Below are positions 8,581 through 17,766 of a DNA stretch of 64,000 bases, one piece after another (the first letter of the stretch is position 1; each line of letters starts with the position of its first letter). Below the pieces are notes generated by a model, which worked only from the letters and a program-made list of their open reading frames with translations, had not been told where the DNA came from and did not search any database. The position numbers and the translations under genes are program-made. This DNA is from Flavobacterium sp. Its GTDB lineage: Bacteria > Bacteroidota > Bacteroidia > Flavobacteriales > Flavobacteriaceae. Where the stretch lies: assembly GCF_004295795.1 (NCBI RefSeq), contig NZ_SEBR01000013.1:1-64000 (forward strand), given 5' to 3'.

Positions 8581-9825
8581 ATGAAAAGAACAATACTTCT
8601 TGCAGCAATGGCGATGTTCGGATTCGTTTCGAATGCGCAGACAGCTGGTTCGGTAGCCCAAGGTGCGGGTTACGCCAACCAGGTTTACTACAAATTTTCC
8701 TCGAACGCAAGCACGGCTTCGATTCCGGCGGCTTCCTGGGATATCGCTTTCCTTCGCACAAGCGCTTTCTCTATGGGAATTCGCGTTAACGATAGCCGCA
8801 TCCAGACTTATGAAGTTGGAGCGACTTCGGTTTGGCCAACGGTCGATGTAACTCAGGAAGCGACATGGACAAGATTGTACAATAGCGATGTTGAGTGGGA
8901 AGTAGGATCGCTTGACAACGGAACAGCAACTTACGGATGGGGCGAATACAATCCAGTGACGCACCACGTCGTAGGATCGAAAGTTTTCGTCCTCAAAATC
9001 ACGGCCGGAACGACATCGACTTACAAAAAAATCAAGATTGACGATTTCTTCGCCGGATACACTTTCACGTACTCAACTTGGGACGGATCGGCCTGGACTG
9101 CAGATACGACGCAAACAGTTGCGAACGCTGCATCGGCAAACCGTTTCTTCAACTATTTCAACCTGACGACAAACGCGACTGTAGAAGTTGAGCCGGTAAA
9201 CACCGACTGGGATTTGCTTTTCACGCAATACGTAACCGATTATGCCGGCGGAGTCGACAACAAATACAAAGTGACTGGCGTTTTGAGCCATCCGGATGTA
9301 CAAGTTGCGCAACACGAGCAACCAAGCGGACTTCCGGCGAACTTTTCACCAACTTACGGCGAGCAGATCAACGTAATCGGATTCGACTGGAAAGCCTTGA
9401 ACTCGTCTTTCCAATACACGGTCGATTCGAACCAGGCGTTTTTCGTGAAACTTGCCAACGGGACGGTTTATAGATTGACTTTCAATACATTCGTCGGTTC
9501 GTCGACGGGCGTTACGACGTTCAACCAACAAGACGTGACTTCACAGCTGGACGCGGCCCAGTTCGAGAACAAAGTGTCTTTCAGCGTGTTCCCTAATCCA
9601 TCGGTCGACAAAAAAATCACAGTGCTTTATGACGGAGCAAACGCATCGGCAAAAAATATGGTAAGTGTATTCAGTCTCACAGGAGCTAAAGTTTTCGAAA
9701 GAAATCTTGAGAGCAATGGTTTCGCGCAAAGCGACATCAACCTTTCGAACCTGAACGCGGGCGTTTACATCTTGAAATTCCAGTCGGGAGAGTACTCGAC
9801 TACAAAGAAAATTGTGTTGCAATAA
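8581..9825 (+). CDS. HmuY-like protein with T9SS type A C-terminal sorting domain
   Basis: Signal peptide; TDWDLLFTQYVTDY motif parallel to the upstream HmuY; C-terminal VFPNPSVDKKI...VFSLTGAKVFERNL...LNAGVYILKFQSGEYSTTKKIVLQ. Confidence 0.88.
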   Translation: MKRTILLAAMAMFGFVSNAQTAGSVAQGAGYANQVYYKFSSNASTASIPAASWDIAFLRTSAFSMGIRVNDSRIQTYEVGATSVWPTVDVTQEATWTRLYNSDVEWEVGSLDNGTATYGWGEYNPVTHHVVGSKVFVLKITAGTTSTYKKIKIDDFFAGYTFTYSTWDGSAWTADTTQTVANAASANRFFNYFNLTTNATVEVEPVNTDWDLLFTQYVTDYAGGVDNKYKVTGVLSHPDVQVAQHEQPSGLPANFSPTYGEQINVIGFDWKALNSSFQYTVDSNQAFFVKLANGTVYRLTFNTFVGSSTGVTTFNQQDVTSQLDAAQFENKVSFSVFPNPSVDKKITVLYDGANASAKNMVSVFSLTGAKVFERNLESNGFAQSDINLSNLNAGVYILKFQSGEYSTTKKIVLQ

Positions 9826-9849
9826 GCAGCTAAATTTGGTTTGTTTTTG

Positions 9850-9886
9850 AAGGCTTCGGGGATTTTTCCTCGGAGCCTTTTTTTTG
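9850..9886 (+). terminator. Rho-independent terminator of the haem-uptake operon
   Basis: aaggcttcggggatttttcctcggagcctttttttt hairpin plus T run. Confidence 0.75.
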
Positions 9887-9952
9887 AATTTTTGGATTTT
9901 CAGATTGGAAGATTTTCGGATTGAAAGATCAAAGGATTGAAACACGAAATAT

Positions 9953-10092
9953 CTTAATGAACTTAATGCCCTGAATGGTTCAAAAAAAAGCAACAACCAA
10001 TCTTAACAGTCTAAAATCGGGCAACACAAAAGGTCGGAACGACCTCTTAACTAATCTTAACTAATCTTAACTATCTTAATTGTCCAAAAAAC
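9953..10092. repeat. Short-period CTTAAY-type tandem repeats
   Basis: cttaatgaa/cttaatgcc/ctgaatggt then tcaaaaaaa (9-bp period), followed by cttaactaat x2-3 then ttaattgtccaaaaaa (10-bp period). Confidence 0.7.
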
Positions 10093-10104
10093 AGTGCAAA
10101 GAAA

Positions 10105-10359
10105 TCACCGTTTCAAAAGCCGTCCGAAAACCCGACTCAATAAAAATCCGATAGCAAAAACAAAAATCACATTGAAAAAGGTCGGTTCTGAATGATAACC
10201 CGAAGTGGAATCGTTGCTATAGAAAAGCCCGAACAACCAATTTTTGTCGTTGAATTCGCAGCTTGGGCAGAAGATTTTGTCGGCGAGATAGAAATCCAAT
10301 GCAAATAGTGAGACTAGTGAAAGGATGAAAATAAGGATTTTGGCTGGGAGGTTTTTCAA
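10105..10359 (-). CDS. Small hypothetical membrane protein
   Basis: 84 aa, two hydrophobic segments; overlaps the next gene by 4 bp. Confidence 0.6.
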   Translation of the reverse strand: MKNLPAKILIFILSLVSLFALDFYLADKIFCPSCEFNDKNWLFGLFYSNDSTSGYHSEPTFFNVIFVFAIGFLLSRVFGRLLKR

Positions 10360-11369
10360 AATCCATCACTTTTGAATGTCGGTCCTAGAATCTCAATTTC
10401 TTGATTTGCCGAAATGGCGATTTGCCCGGTTTCTTTATTGAAAGCGATTTGAGGTAATGGATTCAGATGATGAATTATGGAGGAATTTTGCTCGCCCGAA
10501 TTGACGTCCTCGATTTTTCCGACGATTTCCCCGTTGTTCAGGGCGATGATTTTTGGATGATTGAAAGTGTCCCAAAAATAGCGGTCGTCAATCGCGAACA
10601 AATTTCCGATTCTTTCTTCAGGTTTCAGAACGTTCGCAATTACGTTAGTCCTGAAATTCCAAACAGCAAAATGGCCGGGCGGAATCGTTTGTGGCATGTC
10701 ATCGTCGAACGGATCTTCGTCAGAAGCACAAACCAAAATGCGATCGCTGTCAATAAAACTCGCGGAACAGATTTCGGAAGCTACATTTGGAGAAATTCCG
10801 CCGTTATCGAGTAGACTCAAATCTTTAAAACATTTGGCTATATCAAATACACTGATTGCGTCGAACGGATGCCAGAACCAGCCTCTGCTCATCAAAAAAG
10901 TATCATCCGGGCTGACTTCCAATCTTGAATGAAAGAAATCCTGCGGTTCTCGAGCGCAATAATTTGTAGCTATTTCACCCGATTCCACGTCCTCGAAATC
11001 AAGGCGTTTGTAGGAAATCGGACAATGCGCGAGATAGGTCCTGGCCTCAAAAACAAAAAAAGCCGCAGGAAATTCATAAACGTCTGAATGATAATAGCTG
11101 CGATTGATCTCGCGCAAAATTTCCCCATTCTTGAGCAGCAAACCTTTTGTGCCAAGTCGCTGATAAAGGAAAACATAATTTCCGCAAGCCGATGTTATCG
11201 ATCCGTCGCATTGAAAACCGAAATGATAGTGGTGAAGTTTACGTATCGAACCATCTAACGCGTAAGCAGTTCCGGCTGAGTTCCAGTCGACAATCATTCC
11301 CTGAAACCAATCGATCGTCTGCAAAAAATTAGCTGTTGCAGTTGTGCGCGTTATCCCGGAAATCATCAC
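10356..11369 (-). CDS. Hypothetical protein, possibly beta-propeller-like
   Basis: 337-aa ORF with repeated VSPDDTFLMSRGW / HFAVWNFRT / IALNNGEIVGKI strand-like motifs; 4-bp overlaps with both neighbours. Confidence 0.6.
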   Translation of the reverse strand: MMISGITRTTATANFLQTIDWFQGMIVDWNSAGTAYALDGSIRKLHHYHFGFQCDGSITSACGNYVFLYQRLGTKGLLLKNGEILREINRSYYHSDVYEFPAAFFVFEARTYLAHCPISYKRLDFEDVESGEIATNYCAREPQDFFHSRLEVSPDDTFLMSRGWFWHPFDAISVFDIAKCFKDLSLLDNGGISPNVASEICSASFIDSDRILVCASDEDPFDDDMPQTIPPGHFAVWNFRTNVIANVLKPEERIGNLFAIDDRYFWDTFNHPKIIALNNGEIVGKIEDVNSGEQNSSIIHHLNPLPQIAFNKETGQIAISANQEIEILGPTFKSDGF

Positions 11370-11995
11370 ATCAAATATTCCTTGATAATACTGACAATAG
11401 CACTAACAATATACTGAATCCCGATCGCGACAACGATAAAACCGACAATGCGCGAGATCGCCACGATTCCGGAAGGTCCGAGAATTCGCGACAAATAATG
11501 CGCGCTTCTCAAAACCAAAAAAATCACTAAAGAAACCGACGCCATGGCCGCGACAGCAATCACCATTTCGAGCATTTCGTGGTGTTCCTGATAGAACGCG
11601 ATCAAGAGCGACATCGAACCCGGACCGGCGAGCATCGGCATGGCCAAGGGCGTGAGCGCGATATCATTTCTTTGTTGTACTGCGCTTTCGACGCGTTTGT
11701 TGATGCCGCGTTTTTTGGACAGGCTTCCCGAAAGCAGGTTGAATCCGGAGTTCACGATTATCATTCCGCCCGCAATCCGCAAGGCTTCGAGGCTGATTCC
11801 AAAAAACGACAGCACATATTTCCCGATAAAATAGGCGATAAGCAAAATGATGAACACGTTGATTCCAACCCAAAGCGAAATTCTCGAGCGCTCGCGTTTC
11901 TCGTCGTCCTGCGTCAATCCAACAAAAATCGGTACGGTTCCGATCGGGTTCAGGACCGAAAACAAAGCAGCGAACAGGTAAATGAAAAGATCCAT
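11366..11995 (-). CDS. MarC-family integral membrane protein
   Basis: MDLFIYLFAALFSVLNPIGTVPIFVGLT...GGMIIVNSGFNLLSG...PLAMPMLAGPGSMSLLI; start chosen at MDLFIYL within ORF 11366-12052. Confidence 0.88.
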   Translation of the reverse strand: MDLFIYLFAALFSVLNPIGTVPIFVGLTQDDEKRERSRISLWVGINVFIILLIAYFIGKYVLSFFGISLEALRIAGGMIIVNSGFNLLSGSLSKKRGINKRVESAVQQRNDIALTPLAMPMLAGPGSMSLLIAFYQEHHEMLEMVIAVAAMASVSLVIFLVLRSAHYLSRILGPSGIVAISRIVGFIVVAIGIQYIVSAIVSIIKEYLM

Positions 11996-12123
11996 CGTTT
12001 TTTGTGCAAAATTAGCGTGTTGAACAGCATCTGAATGTAAATTCTGGGTCAAACCGAGGTTATGGTTTTGGGCAAAATTTATGTCGGCCTTAAGACAGGC
12101 ATTGTGTTAAAGATAGTACTTTT

Positions 12124-12516
12124 ATGAGACAACATCAGCAACACGACACCATGCAACAGAAAAAAACGCTCGTTCTCGGCGCCTCAGACAACCCCATGCG
12201 CTATTCCTATCTGGCCATCAACAGCTTGGTGCGCCGCGGCCATCCGGTAGTCGCCATCGGACTCAAGGAAACCGAAGTCGCCGGCGTGAAAGTGCTCACT
12301 ACGCCAGCGCCATTTGCCGATGTCGATACGATAACGCTTTACCTGAATCCGATGCGCCAGGAACAGTATTACGACTACATTTTGTCGCTCAAACCAGATC
12401 GCGTCATCTTCAATCCGGGAACCGAAAATCCTGAATTGTACAAACTTCTCAAGCAAAATAATATCGAGATCGAGATCGCCTGTACTTTGGTGATGCTTTC
12501 CACGAGTCAGTTTTAG
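12124..12516 (+). CDS. CoA-binding (YccU-like) Rossmann protein
   Basis: KTLVLGASDNPMRYSYLAINSLVRRGHPVVAIG ... VIFNPGTENPEL. ATG at 12151 is an alternative start. Confidence 0.85.
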   Translation: MRQHQQHDTMQQKKTLVLGASDNPMRYSYLAINSLVRRGHPVVAIGLKETEVAGVKVLTTPAPFADVDTITLYLNPMRQEQYYDYILSLKPDRVIFNPGTENPELYKLLKQNNIEIEIACTLVMLSTSQF

Positions 12517-12659
12517 AAGCCGATTCCCGCTTTCCGCTATTAGCTTTTTTCAAAACGCCATTTTTGCAAGCTTTGCCAAGAGCTTCCTTCGGTCGCTTCG
12601 GCAAAACTGCAAAAAGAGGCGTTTTGCGCAAAAGGCTAACCACTGCAATCGGGGCTAGG
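12516..12659. repeat. Structured intergenic hairpin element, copy A
   Basis: Stem CAAAACGCCATTTTTGCAAGCTTTGCC / GGCAAAACTGCAAAAAGAGGCGTTTTG around loop AAGAGCTTCCTTCGGTCGCTTC; edges GAAGCC...GGGGCTAGG shared with copy B. Confidence 0.8.
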
Positions 12660-12680
12660 TTTTGGTGTTCCGGGGATTTT

Positions 12681-12808
12681 GGCGGTGGCAGTGGCAGTAG
12701 CAGTGGCAGTGGCAGTGGCGGTAGCAGTGGCAGTGGCAGTAGCAGTGGCAGTGGCGGTAGCAGTAGCAGTGGCAGTAGCAGTAGCAGTAGCAGTAGTAGT
12801 AATAGCGG
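12681..12808. repeat. Hexanucleotide GGCAGT/AGCAGT repeat
   Basis: ggcagtggcagtagcagtggcagt... about 128 bp, reminiscent of 8378-8536. Confidence 0.9.
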
Positions 12809-12825
12809 TACAGTCCGTCTTGCGT

Positions 12826-13854
12826 CTAAAGTCCCAAATACGCTTTCAGTTCGGCTTTGGTTGGATTTTTCGCCACGACAATGCCGTCCGGATTCACCAA
12901 ATAAGTAACCGAAACGCCTCTGGTGATTGCGTAAATGGAAGTCACTTCACTTCCGCTTTCCAAATCCGACCTTACGTTTTTCCAAGGCGTTTTGAGCTTG
13001 TCACACAATTTTAGCCAAGCGGTTTTGTCCGAATCGATAGAAACCGCGACAATCTCGAAATTCGATTTCCTGTAAAATTCTCGCAACGCGGCAAATTCCT
13101 CGCGGCAGGGCGCACACCAACTCGCCCAAAAGTCGATCAGGATCCATTTTCCTGAAAGCGTTTCGGTATTGAAAAGCTTATCGTTTTGGTCGGGTAGCGA
13201 GAAATGTTTCATCCGGCGTTTTACGTCGACTACATTTCCGGGGAAAAGCCTGTCGTACATTTTTGCATAAGACTTTACTATTTCGGGAGAATTGTCAGGT
13301 TTGAGTCTGGTGAACAAACCTTGCAGGATCGTTTTGTCGGATTCGTAAAAATTGAGCACGAGCTTTTCCAGCACGTAAACACTCGACAAGTTTTCGGGGA
13401 AATTTTCGACGATGTCGACACCTTTGGCAAACAGGTTTTCTTTCGATAGCCTTCCTTTTTGGTACGACGTGTAATCGGCCAAAAAGTTTTCGTACCGCGT
13501 TTGCGAAATCCCGCCTTTTATCGAATTTGCCCGGAACGTCACGACTTCGTTGTCGTTTCCGTCTTTGGCTTTTCCAACTTTCACTTCCACCAAAATCGCG
13601 CCCGAATCCAGAAAAAAATCATCGGCCATCGGACTGTTCTCCAATTGCAAAACCGTGGTCACGGGCGATCTGGAAAGCTTGCCCTTGAACTGAAATTGCT
13701 TGTTCTTGACTTGGCAACTGTCGGTTTTGTCGTCGAAACTCAAATAAACCTTGCCTGAAAATTCACCATCGATCGAACCTTTTATCTCGAAATCATGTTG
13801 CGATCGGCAAATTCCGAAAATCAAAAGAAAGCAGGCTACGACTAAACTTCGCAT
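12826..13854 (-). CDS. TlpA/AhpC-type thioredoxin-like protein (DUF4369-type N-terminus)
   Basis: MRSLVVACFLLIFGICRS signal; LIDFWASWCAPCREEFAALREFY CxxC active site. The upstream extension of ORF 12826-14271 is antisense to the symporter and is rejected. Confidence 0.88.
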   Translation of the reverse strand: MRSLVVACFLLIFGICRSQHDFEIKGSIDGEFSGKVYLSFDDKTDSCQVKNKQFQFKGKLSRSPVTTVLQLENSPMADDFFLDSGAILVEVKVGKAKDGNDNEVVTFRANSIKGGISQTRYENFLADYTSYQKGRLSKENLFAKGVDIVENFPENLSSVYVLEKLVLNFYESDKTILQGLFTRLKPDNSPEIVKSYAKMYDRLFPGNVVDVKRRMKHFSLPDQNDKLFNTETLSGKWILIDFWASWCAPCREEFAALREFYRKSNFEIVAVSIDSDKTAWLKLCDKLKTPWKNVRSDLESGSEVTSIYAITRGVSVTYLVNPDGIVVAKNPTKAELKAYLGL

Positions 13855-15359
13855 CAGAACCGGGTCTCGGTCTGGGCCGGTTTGCCAATAACCAAAAGTC
13901 CGAGGAAAGTGATCAAGGCATTGATGATTATGAGCTCGTTGTCGAAAATGTATCCAAACCAGGTCAGCGAATTTTCGGCCAAAAAGAAGGTCAGAGCCGG
14001 AGACGCGACAACCACAAAAGGCACAAGTTTGTCGTGTACGGTTTTCGATTTGACAAAAAGCCCGAACGCGTACAAGCCTAAAAGCGGCCCATAAGTATAA
14101 GACGCGATCCTGAAAATCATGCTCACCACAGAACTGTCGTTGATGGCGTTGAAAACCACGATCACCAAAAACATCAAAAACGAGAATGCGACGTGAACGA
14201 AATGTCTTGTGCGCACTACTTTTGGCTCGTTTGGATTCGCTCCTTTGTCCATATTGAGAAAATCGACGCAAAACGAAGTCGTGAGCGCCGTCAAAGCCGA
14301 GTCTGTCGTGGCGAATGTCGCAGCTGTCAATCCTAGCAGGAAAACCACGGCCGGAATCGTCGTCAAATGTTTGAACGCGATTTCAGGGAACAAATAATCT
14401 GTTCTGGGTTTGCCCGAAATCAGGTCGGTGGGAACTTCGATTCCGTTTTTGCTTGCATAGATGTACAAGAGTGCTCCCACGCTAAGAAAAAACAGGTTGA
14501 TGATGACGAAAATCCCGGTGAACGTAAACATGTTTTTTTGGGCTTCACCGATGTTTTTGCAACTCAGGTTTTTCTGCATCAAATCCTGGTCAAGTCCTAC
14601 CATTGCTATCGTGACGAAAATTCCGCCCAAAATCTGCTTGACGAAATGGAACTTGCTCGAGAAGAAATCCTCAAAGAAGAAAATCTTCGAATAATTGCTT
14701 TGTTTGACTGTTTCGAATGCCTGGACAGCGTTCAGATCGAGGCTGTCGCAGATGAAATAGATCGTGAGGAAAACAGATGTCACTAGAAAAAACGTCTGCA
14801 AAGTATCAGTAATGATAATGGTTTTGAGTCCGCCTTTGTAGGTGTAGGCGAAAATCAGCGCCAGCGAGATCAAGACCGTGACCGCAAAAGGAATTCCGTA
14901 GTAATCGAACACGTAACGCTGCAAGACGATCACGACCAGATAAAGTCTGAAAGCCGAACCGATCGTGCGCGAAATCAGGAAAATCAACGCCGCAGTCTTG
15001 TACGAAATCGTGCCCAAACGCTTCTCTATATAGCCGTAAATCGACGTGAGATTCATGCGATAGTACAACGGTAAAAGCACCGAGGCGATGATCACGAAAC
15101 CAATCGCATTGCCCAAAACGAACTGGAAATACTTGAATTCTTCTCCGTTTGGCGAACCGACTTCTCCGGGAACCGAAATAAAAGTCACGCCAGAAAGCGC
15201 CGTCCCGATCATCCCGAAAGCCACCAGATACCATTTCGAGTTCTTATTGGCTTTGAAAAACGCGTCGTTGCTGCTGTCTTTGCGGCTAACGACATAAGAA
15301 ATCAGGAACAGAAGCCCGAAATAGACGAGCATTAGCGTGAGAATTGCGGCTGGAGTCAT
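13854..15359 (-). CDS. Sodium:solute symporter (SSS family)
   Basis: Multi-TM; FGMIGTALSGVTFISVPGEVG; AATFATTDSALTALTTSFCVDFL; ATGA overlap with the downstream TlpA gene. Confidence 0.92.
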   Translation of the reverse strand: MTPAAILTLMLVYFGLLFLISYVVSRKDSSNDAFFKANKNSKWYLVAFGMIGTALSGVTFISVPGEVGSPNGEEFKYFQFVLGNAIGFVIIASVLLPLYYRMNLTSIYGYIEKRLGTISYKTAALIFLISRTIGSAFRLYLVVIVLQRYVFDYYGIPFAVTVLISLALIFAYTYKGGLKTIIITDTLQTFFLVTSVFLTIYFICDSLDLNAVQAFETVKQSNYSKIFFFEDFFSSKFHFVKQILGGIFVTIAMVGLDQDLMQKNLSCKNIGEAQKNMFTFTGIFVIINLFFLSVGALLYIYASKNGIEVPTDLISGKPRTDYLFPEIAFKHLTTIPAVVFLLGLTAATFATTDSALTALTTSFCVDFLNMDKGANPNEPKVVRTRHFVHVAFSFLMFLVIVVFNAINDSSVVSMIFRIASYTYGPLLGLYAFGLFVKSKTVHDKLVPFVVVASPALTFFLAENSLTWFGYIFDNELIIINALITFLGLLVIGKPAQTETRF

Positions 15360-15426
15360 TTAACTTGAAACTTGATAAGCGGTGAAAATACGAAGAATTT
15401 GGTAGTGTCGCTTCCGGATTTTTTTG

Positions 15427-15573
15427 GAAGCCAAATCCGGCTGGCCCGCTTTTAGCTTTCTTGGAAACACCTGGTTTTGTAACGCGTGCCAAGAGCTTCC
15501 GCTGGTCGCTTTGGCGCACGAACAAAACCTGGCTGTTTCCTGCAAAAGGCTAACCGCTTGCATCCGGGCTAGG
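15427..15573. repeat. Structured intergenic hairpin element, copy B
   Basis: Stem AAACACCTGGTTTTGTAACGCGTGCC / GGCGCACGAACAAAACCTGGCTGTTT around loop AAGAGCTTCCGCTGGTCGCTTT; same edges as copy A. Confidence 0.8.
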
Positions 15574-15611
15574 CGATTGTCGAAACCAAACCCAAAAATC
15601 GTATCCGAAAG

Positions 15612-16055
15612 CTAGGTTTCCACAACCTCATAATGGAAAGCTATCGACGAAAAAAGTTGGTCGACGACTTTCGAGAAGTCGATTTCTTCGGGCTTTTCCA
15701 TTTCGGAATCCTGAAATTTGAAAGACATGTAATCGAACCAGGCCATGGCGGACAACTCGAACATGTCGCCATTTTTTTGCGTCGAAAGCAGGATGTCGTG
15801 CCTGTCAGAAGTCACCACAATCTCGATTTTCATGCGGCACGAGCCTTTTTCGTCCAGTTCCAGACAATCTTCGACGACGGTCGTTCCCACATTTTTCCCC
15901 GACTCCATACAAATCAGGTTGTCGTCAGGAATCTCGCCTTTTCTTGCAATTTGCCCCAAAAGATTTTTGAAAAACGTCAGGTTGATTTCGAGAAGTTTGT
16001 TTTGGCGCTCTAAAAACGCTGCGCGAGCCGCGACCACGTCATGGAAAGTTTTCAT
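15612..16055 (-). CDS. Hypothetical protein
   Basis: 147-aa ORF with balanced composition; no family recognised. Confidence 0.6.
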   Translation of the reverse strand: MKTFHDVVAARAAFLERQNKLLEINLTFFKNLLGQIARKGEIPDDNLICMESGKNVGTTVVEDCLELDEKGSCRMKIEIVVTSDRHDILLSTQKNGDMFELSAMAWFDYMSFKFQDSEMEKPEEIDFSKVVDQLFSSIAFHYEVVET

Positions 16056-16277
16056 AGAAAGAGATTTTTGGTTGTTTTTTCGTCCGATCGATCGCCGTTG
16101 GAACGCTTTCGCAATTTCAAGAGATTTGTTTTTCGTCGATTACAGATTTTCTGTAAAAAATGTTAAAGTAAGGTGTTGGCCTTATCTCGGAGGCTCAGAC
16201 CATTTTGCGCAAGGTCAAAATCGAAGACGCGCACAATCCGAAAGTGTAAAACGCCATCCAATCCTTACCTTTGCAAA

Positions 16278-16898
16278 ATGGAATTCTCCTCAAAAATCCT
16301 CGAACGCGCGGTTAACGAAATCTCCCAACTTCCCGGAATCGGCAAGCGCACGGCTTTGCGTCTTGCTCTGCACCTGTTGCGTCAGCCCAAAGAACAGACC
16401 GATTTTCTGTCGGAAGCCTTGACTTCGATGCGCAACGACATCAAATTCTGCAAAAGCTGCCACAACATTTCCGACTCCGAAATTTGTGAAATCTGTGTGG
16501 ATGCAAAACGCAATCGCGAGATAATTTGCGTGGTGGAAGACATCCGCGACGTGATGGCCATCGAAAACACCGGACAATTCAAAGGACTTTATCACGTGCT
16601 CGGCGGAAAGATTTCTCCCGTAGACGGCATCGGCCCAAGCCAGCTCAACATTGCAACGTTAGTCGAAAAAGTGAAATCTGGCAACGTGAACGAACTTATT
16701 TTTGCGTTGAGCCCAACAATGGAAGGCGATACGACGAATTTTTACATCTATCGGCAAATCAAGGATTGCGAGGTCACGACGTCGGCAATCGCGCGCGGAA
16801 TCGCCGTTGGGGACGAACTCGAATATGCGGACGAAGTGACTTTGGGACGCAGTATCATCCAACGCGTGCCTTTCGAAAATTCCCTCAAGAACAATTAG
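16278..16898 (+). CDS. recR: Recombination mediator protein RecR
   Basis: [50 protein letters not shown] zinc finger; [16 protein letters not shown] Toprim. Start moved from 16173 to 16278. Confidence 0.96.
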   Translation: MEFSSKILERAVNEISQLPGIGKRTALRLALHLLRQPKEQTDFLSEALTSMRNDIKFCKSCHNISDSEICEICVDAKRNREIICVVEDIRDVMAIENTGQFKGLYHVLGGKISPVDGIGPSQLNIATLVEKVKSGNVNELIFALSPTMEGDTTNFYIYRQIKDCEVTTSAIARGIAVGDELEYADEVTLGRSIIQRVPFENSLKNN

Positions 16899-16941
16899 AG
16901 CGGAAATCCCGCGTTTCTATGGGAGTTTAAAAATGAAAAAC

Positions 16942-16949
16942 TATATTTG
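16942..16949 (+). promoter_or_regulatory. Bacteroidota -7 element (TATATTTG) of the first polysaccharide operon
   Basis: Exact TAnnTTTG match 23 bp before ATG 16972. Confidence 0.65.
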
Positions 16950-16971
16950 TCTGCTAAATTTCGCGAATCGA

Positions 16972-17757
16972 ATGAAGAGGCTTTCGGCTTATCTGTTTCT
17001 GCTTATCGGACTGTTGTTCACATCCTGTATTCCTACAAAAGACCTGATTTATCTGCAAGGCGAACCCACTCAACCGGGACAGGCCGTGAATGCCGTGGTC
17101 GCAAAACCTTACAGGTTGCAAACCAACGACATCCTCAATATTTCCATCAAGGCCATCGATCCGAAATTCGTGGCACTTTTCCAGCCTTCCGCAAAGGGAG
17201 AAACTTCCCAGACCGAGCAAGGTTTGTATTTTGACGGATTCGCGATCGACGATCACGGGAATATCAGGATGCCAGTGCTCAACGAGGTCAATGTTTTGGG
17301 ATACACGCTCGAGGAAGCCCGACAACTCATCGAAAAACGTCTGTTGGCGGAATATTTTACCAAAGATGCCAATTTATTCGTGAGCGTAAAGCTCGCAGGT
17401 TTCAGATACACTATAAATGGTGAAGTCGGAAATCCCGGCACCAAGACGCTTTTTCAGGAAAAAGTGAACCTTATGGAAGCCGTCGCAAACGCGGGCGACA
17501 TAACGACAGTGGGCGATCGCAAAGCGGTGGCGGTGATACGCCAGACGCCTTCGGGAACGGAAATCCACACCGTAGACCTTACGCAGCGCGATGCCGTCAG
17601 TTCGCCATATTATTACCTTCAACCCAACGATTATGTTTACGTAAAACCGCTTTCACAAAAGACTTTGGGCACCGGTACCACGCTCGTGCAGTCGCTTACG
17701 ACCATCGTTTCTGTGGCTTCATTACTCGTAACCGTAACCGTTTTGTTGGCAAGATAG
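16972..17757 (+). CDS. Polysaccharide export lipoprotein (Wza-type), copy 1
   Basis: MKRLSAYLFLLIGLLFTSCIPTKDLIYLQG lipobox; RLQTNDILNISI; YTINGEVGNPGTKTL SLBB domain. Confidence 0.9.
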   Translation: MKRLSAYLFLLIGLLFTSCIPTKDLIYLQGEPTQPGQAVNAVVAKPYRLQTNDILNISIKAIDPKFVALFQPSAKGETSQTEQGLYFDGFAIDDHGNIRMPVLNEVNVLGYTLEEARQLIEKRLLAEYFTKDANLFVSVKLAGFRYTINGEVGNPGTKTLFQEKVNLMEAVANAGDITTVGDRKAVAVIRQTPSGTEIHTVDLTQRDAVSSPYYYLQPNDYVYVKPLSQKTLGTGTTLVQSLTTIVSVASLLVTVTVLLAR

Positions 17758-17766
17758 ATCGCACCC

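Noticed and set aside
12516-12659. Integron attC site
   Set aside because: Long hairpin is reminiscent, but I see no RYYYAAC/GTTRRRY core pairs and no integrase or cassette array.
12679-13014. ORF with (AV)n repeat, and the 12564-12908 (GS)n ORF
   Set aside because: Translations of the hexamer microsatellite; not plausible proteins and overlap the TlpA-like gene.
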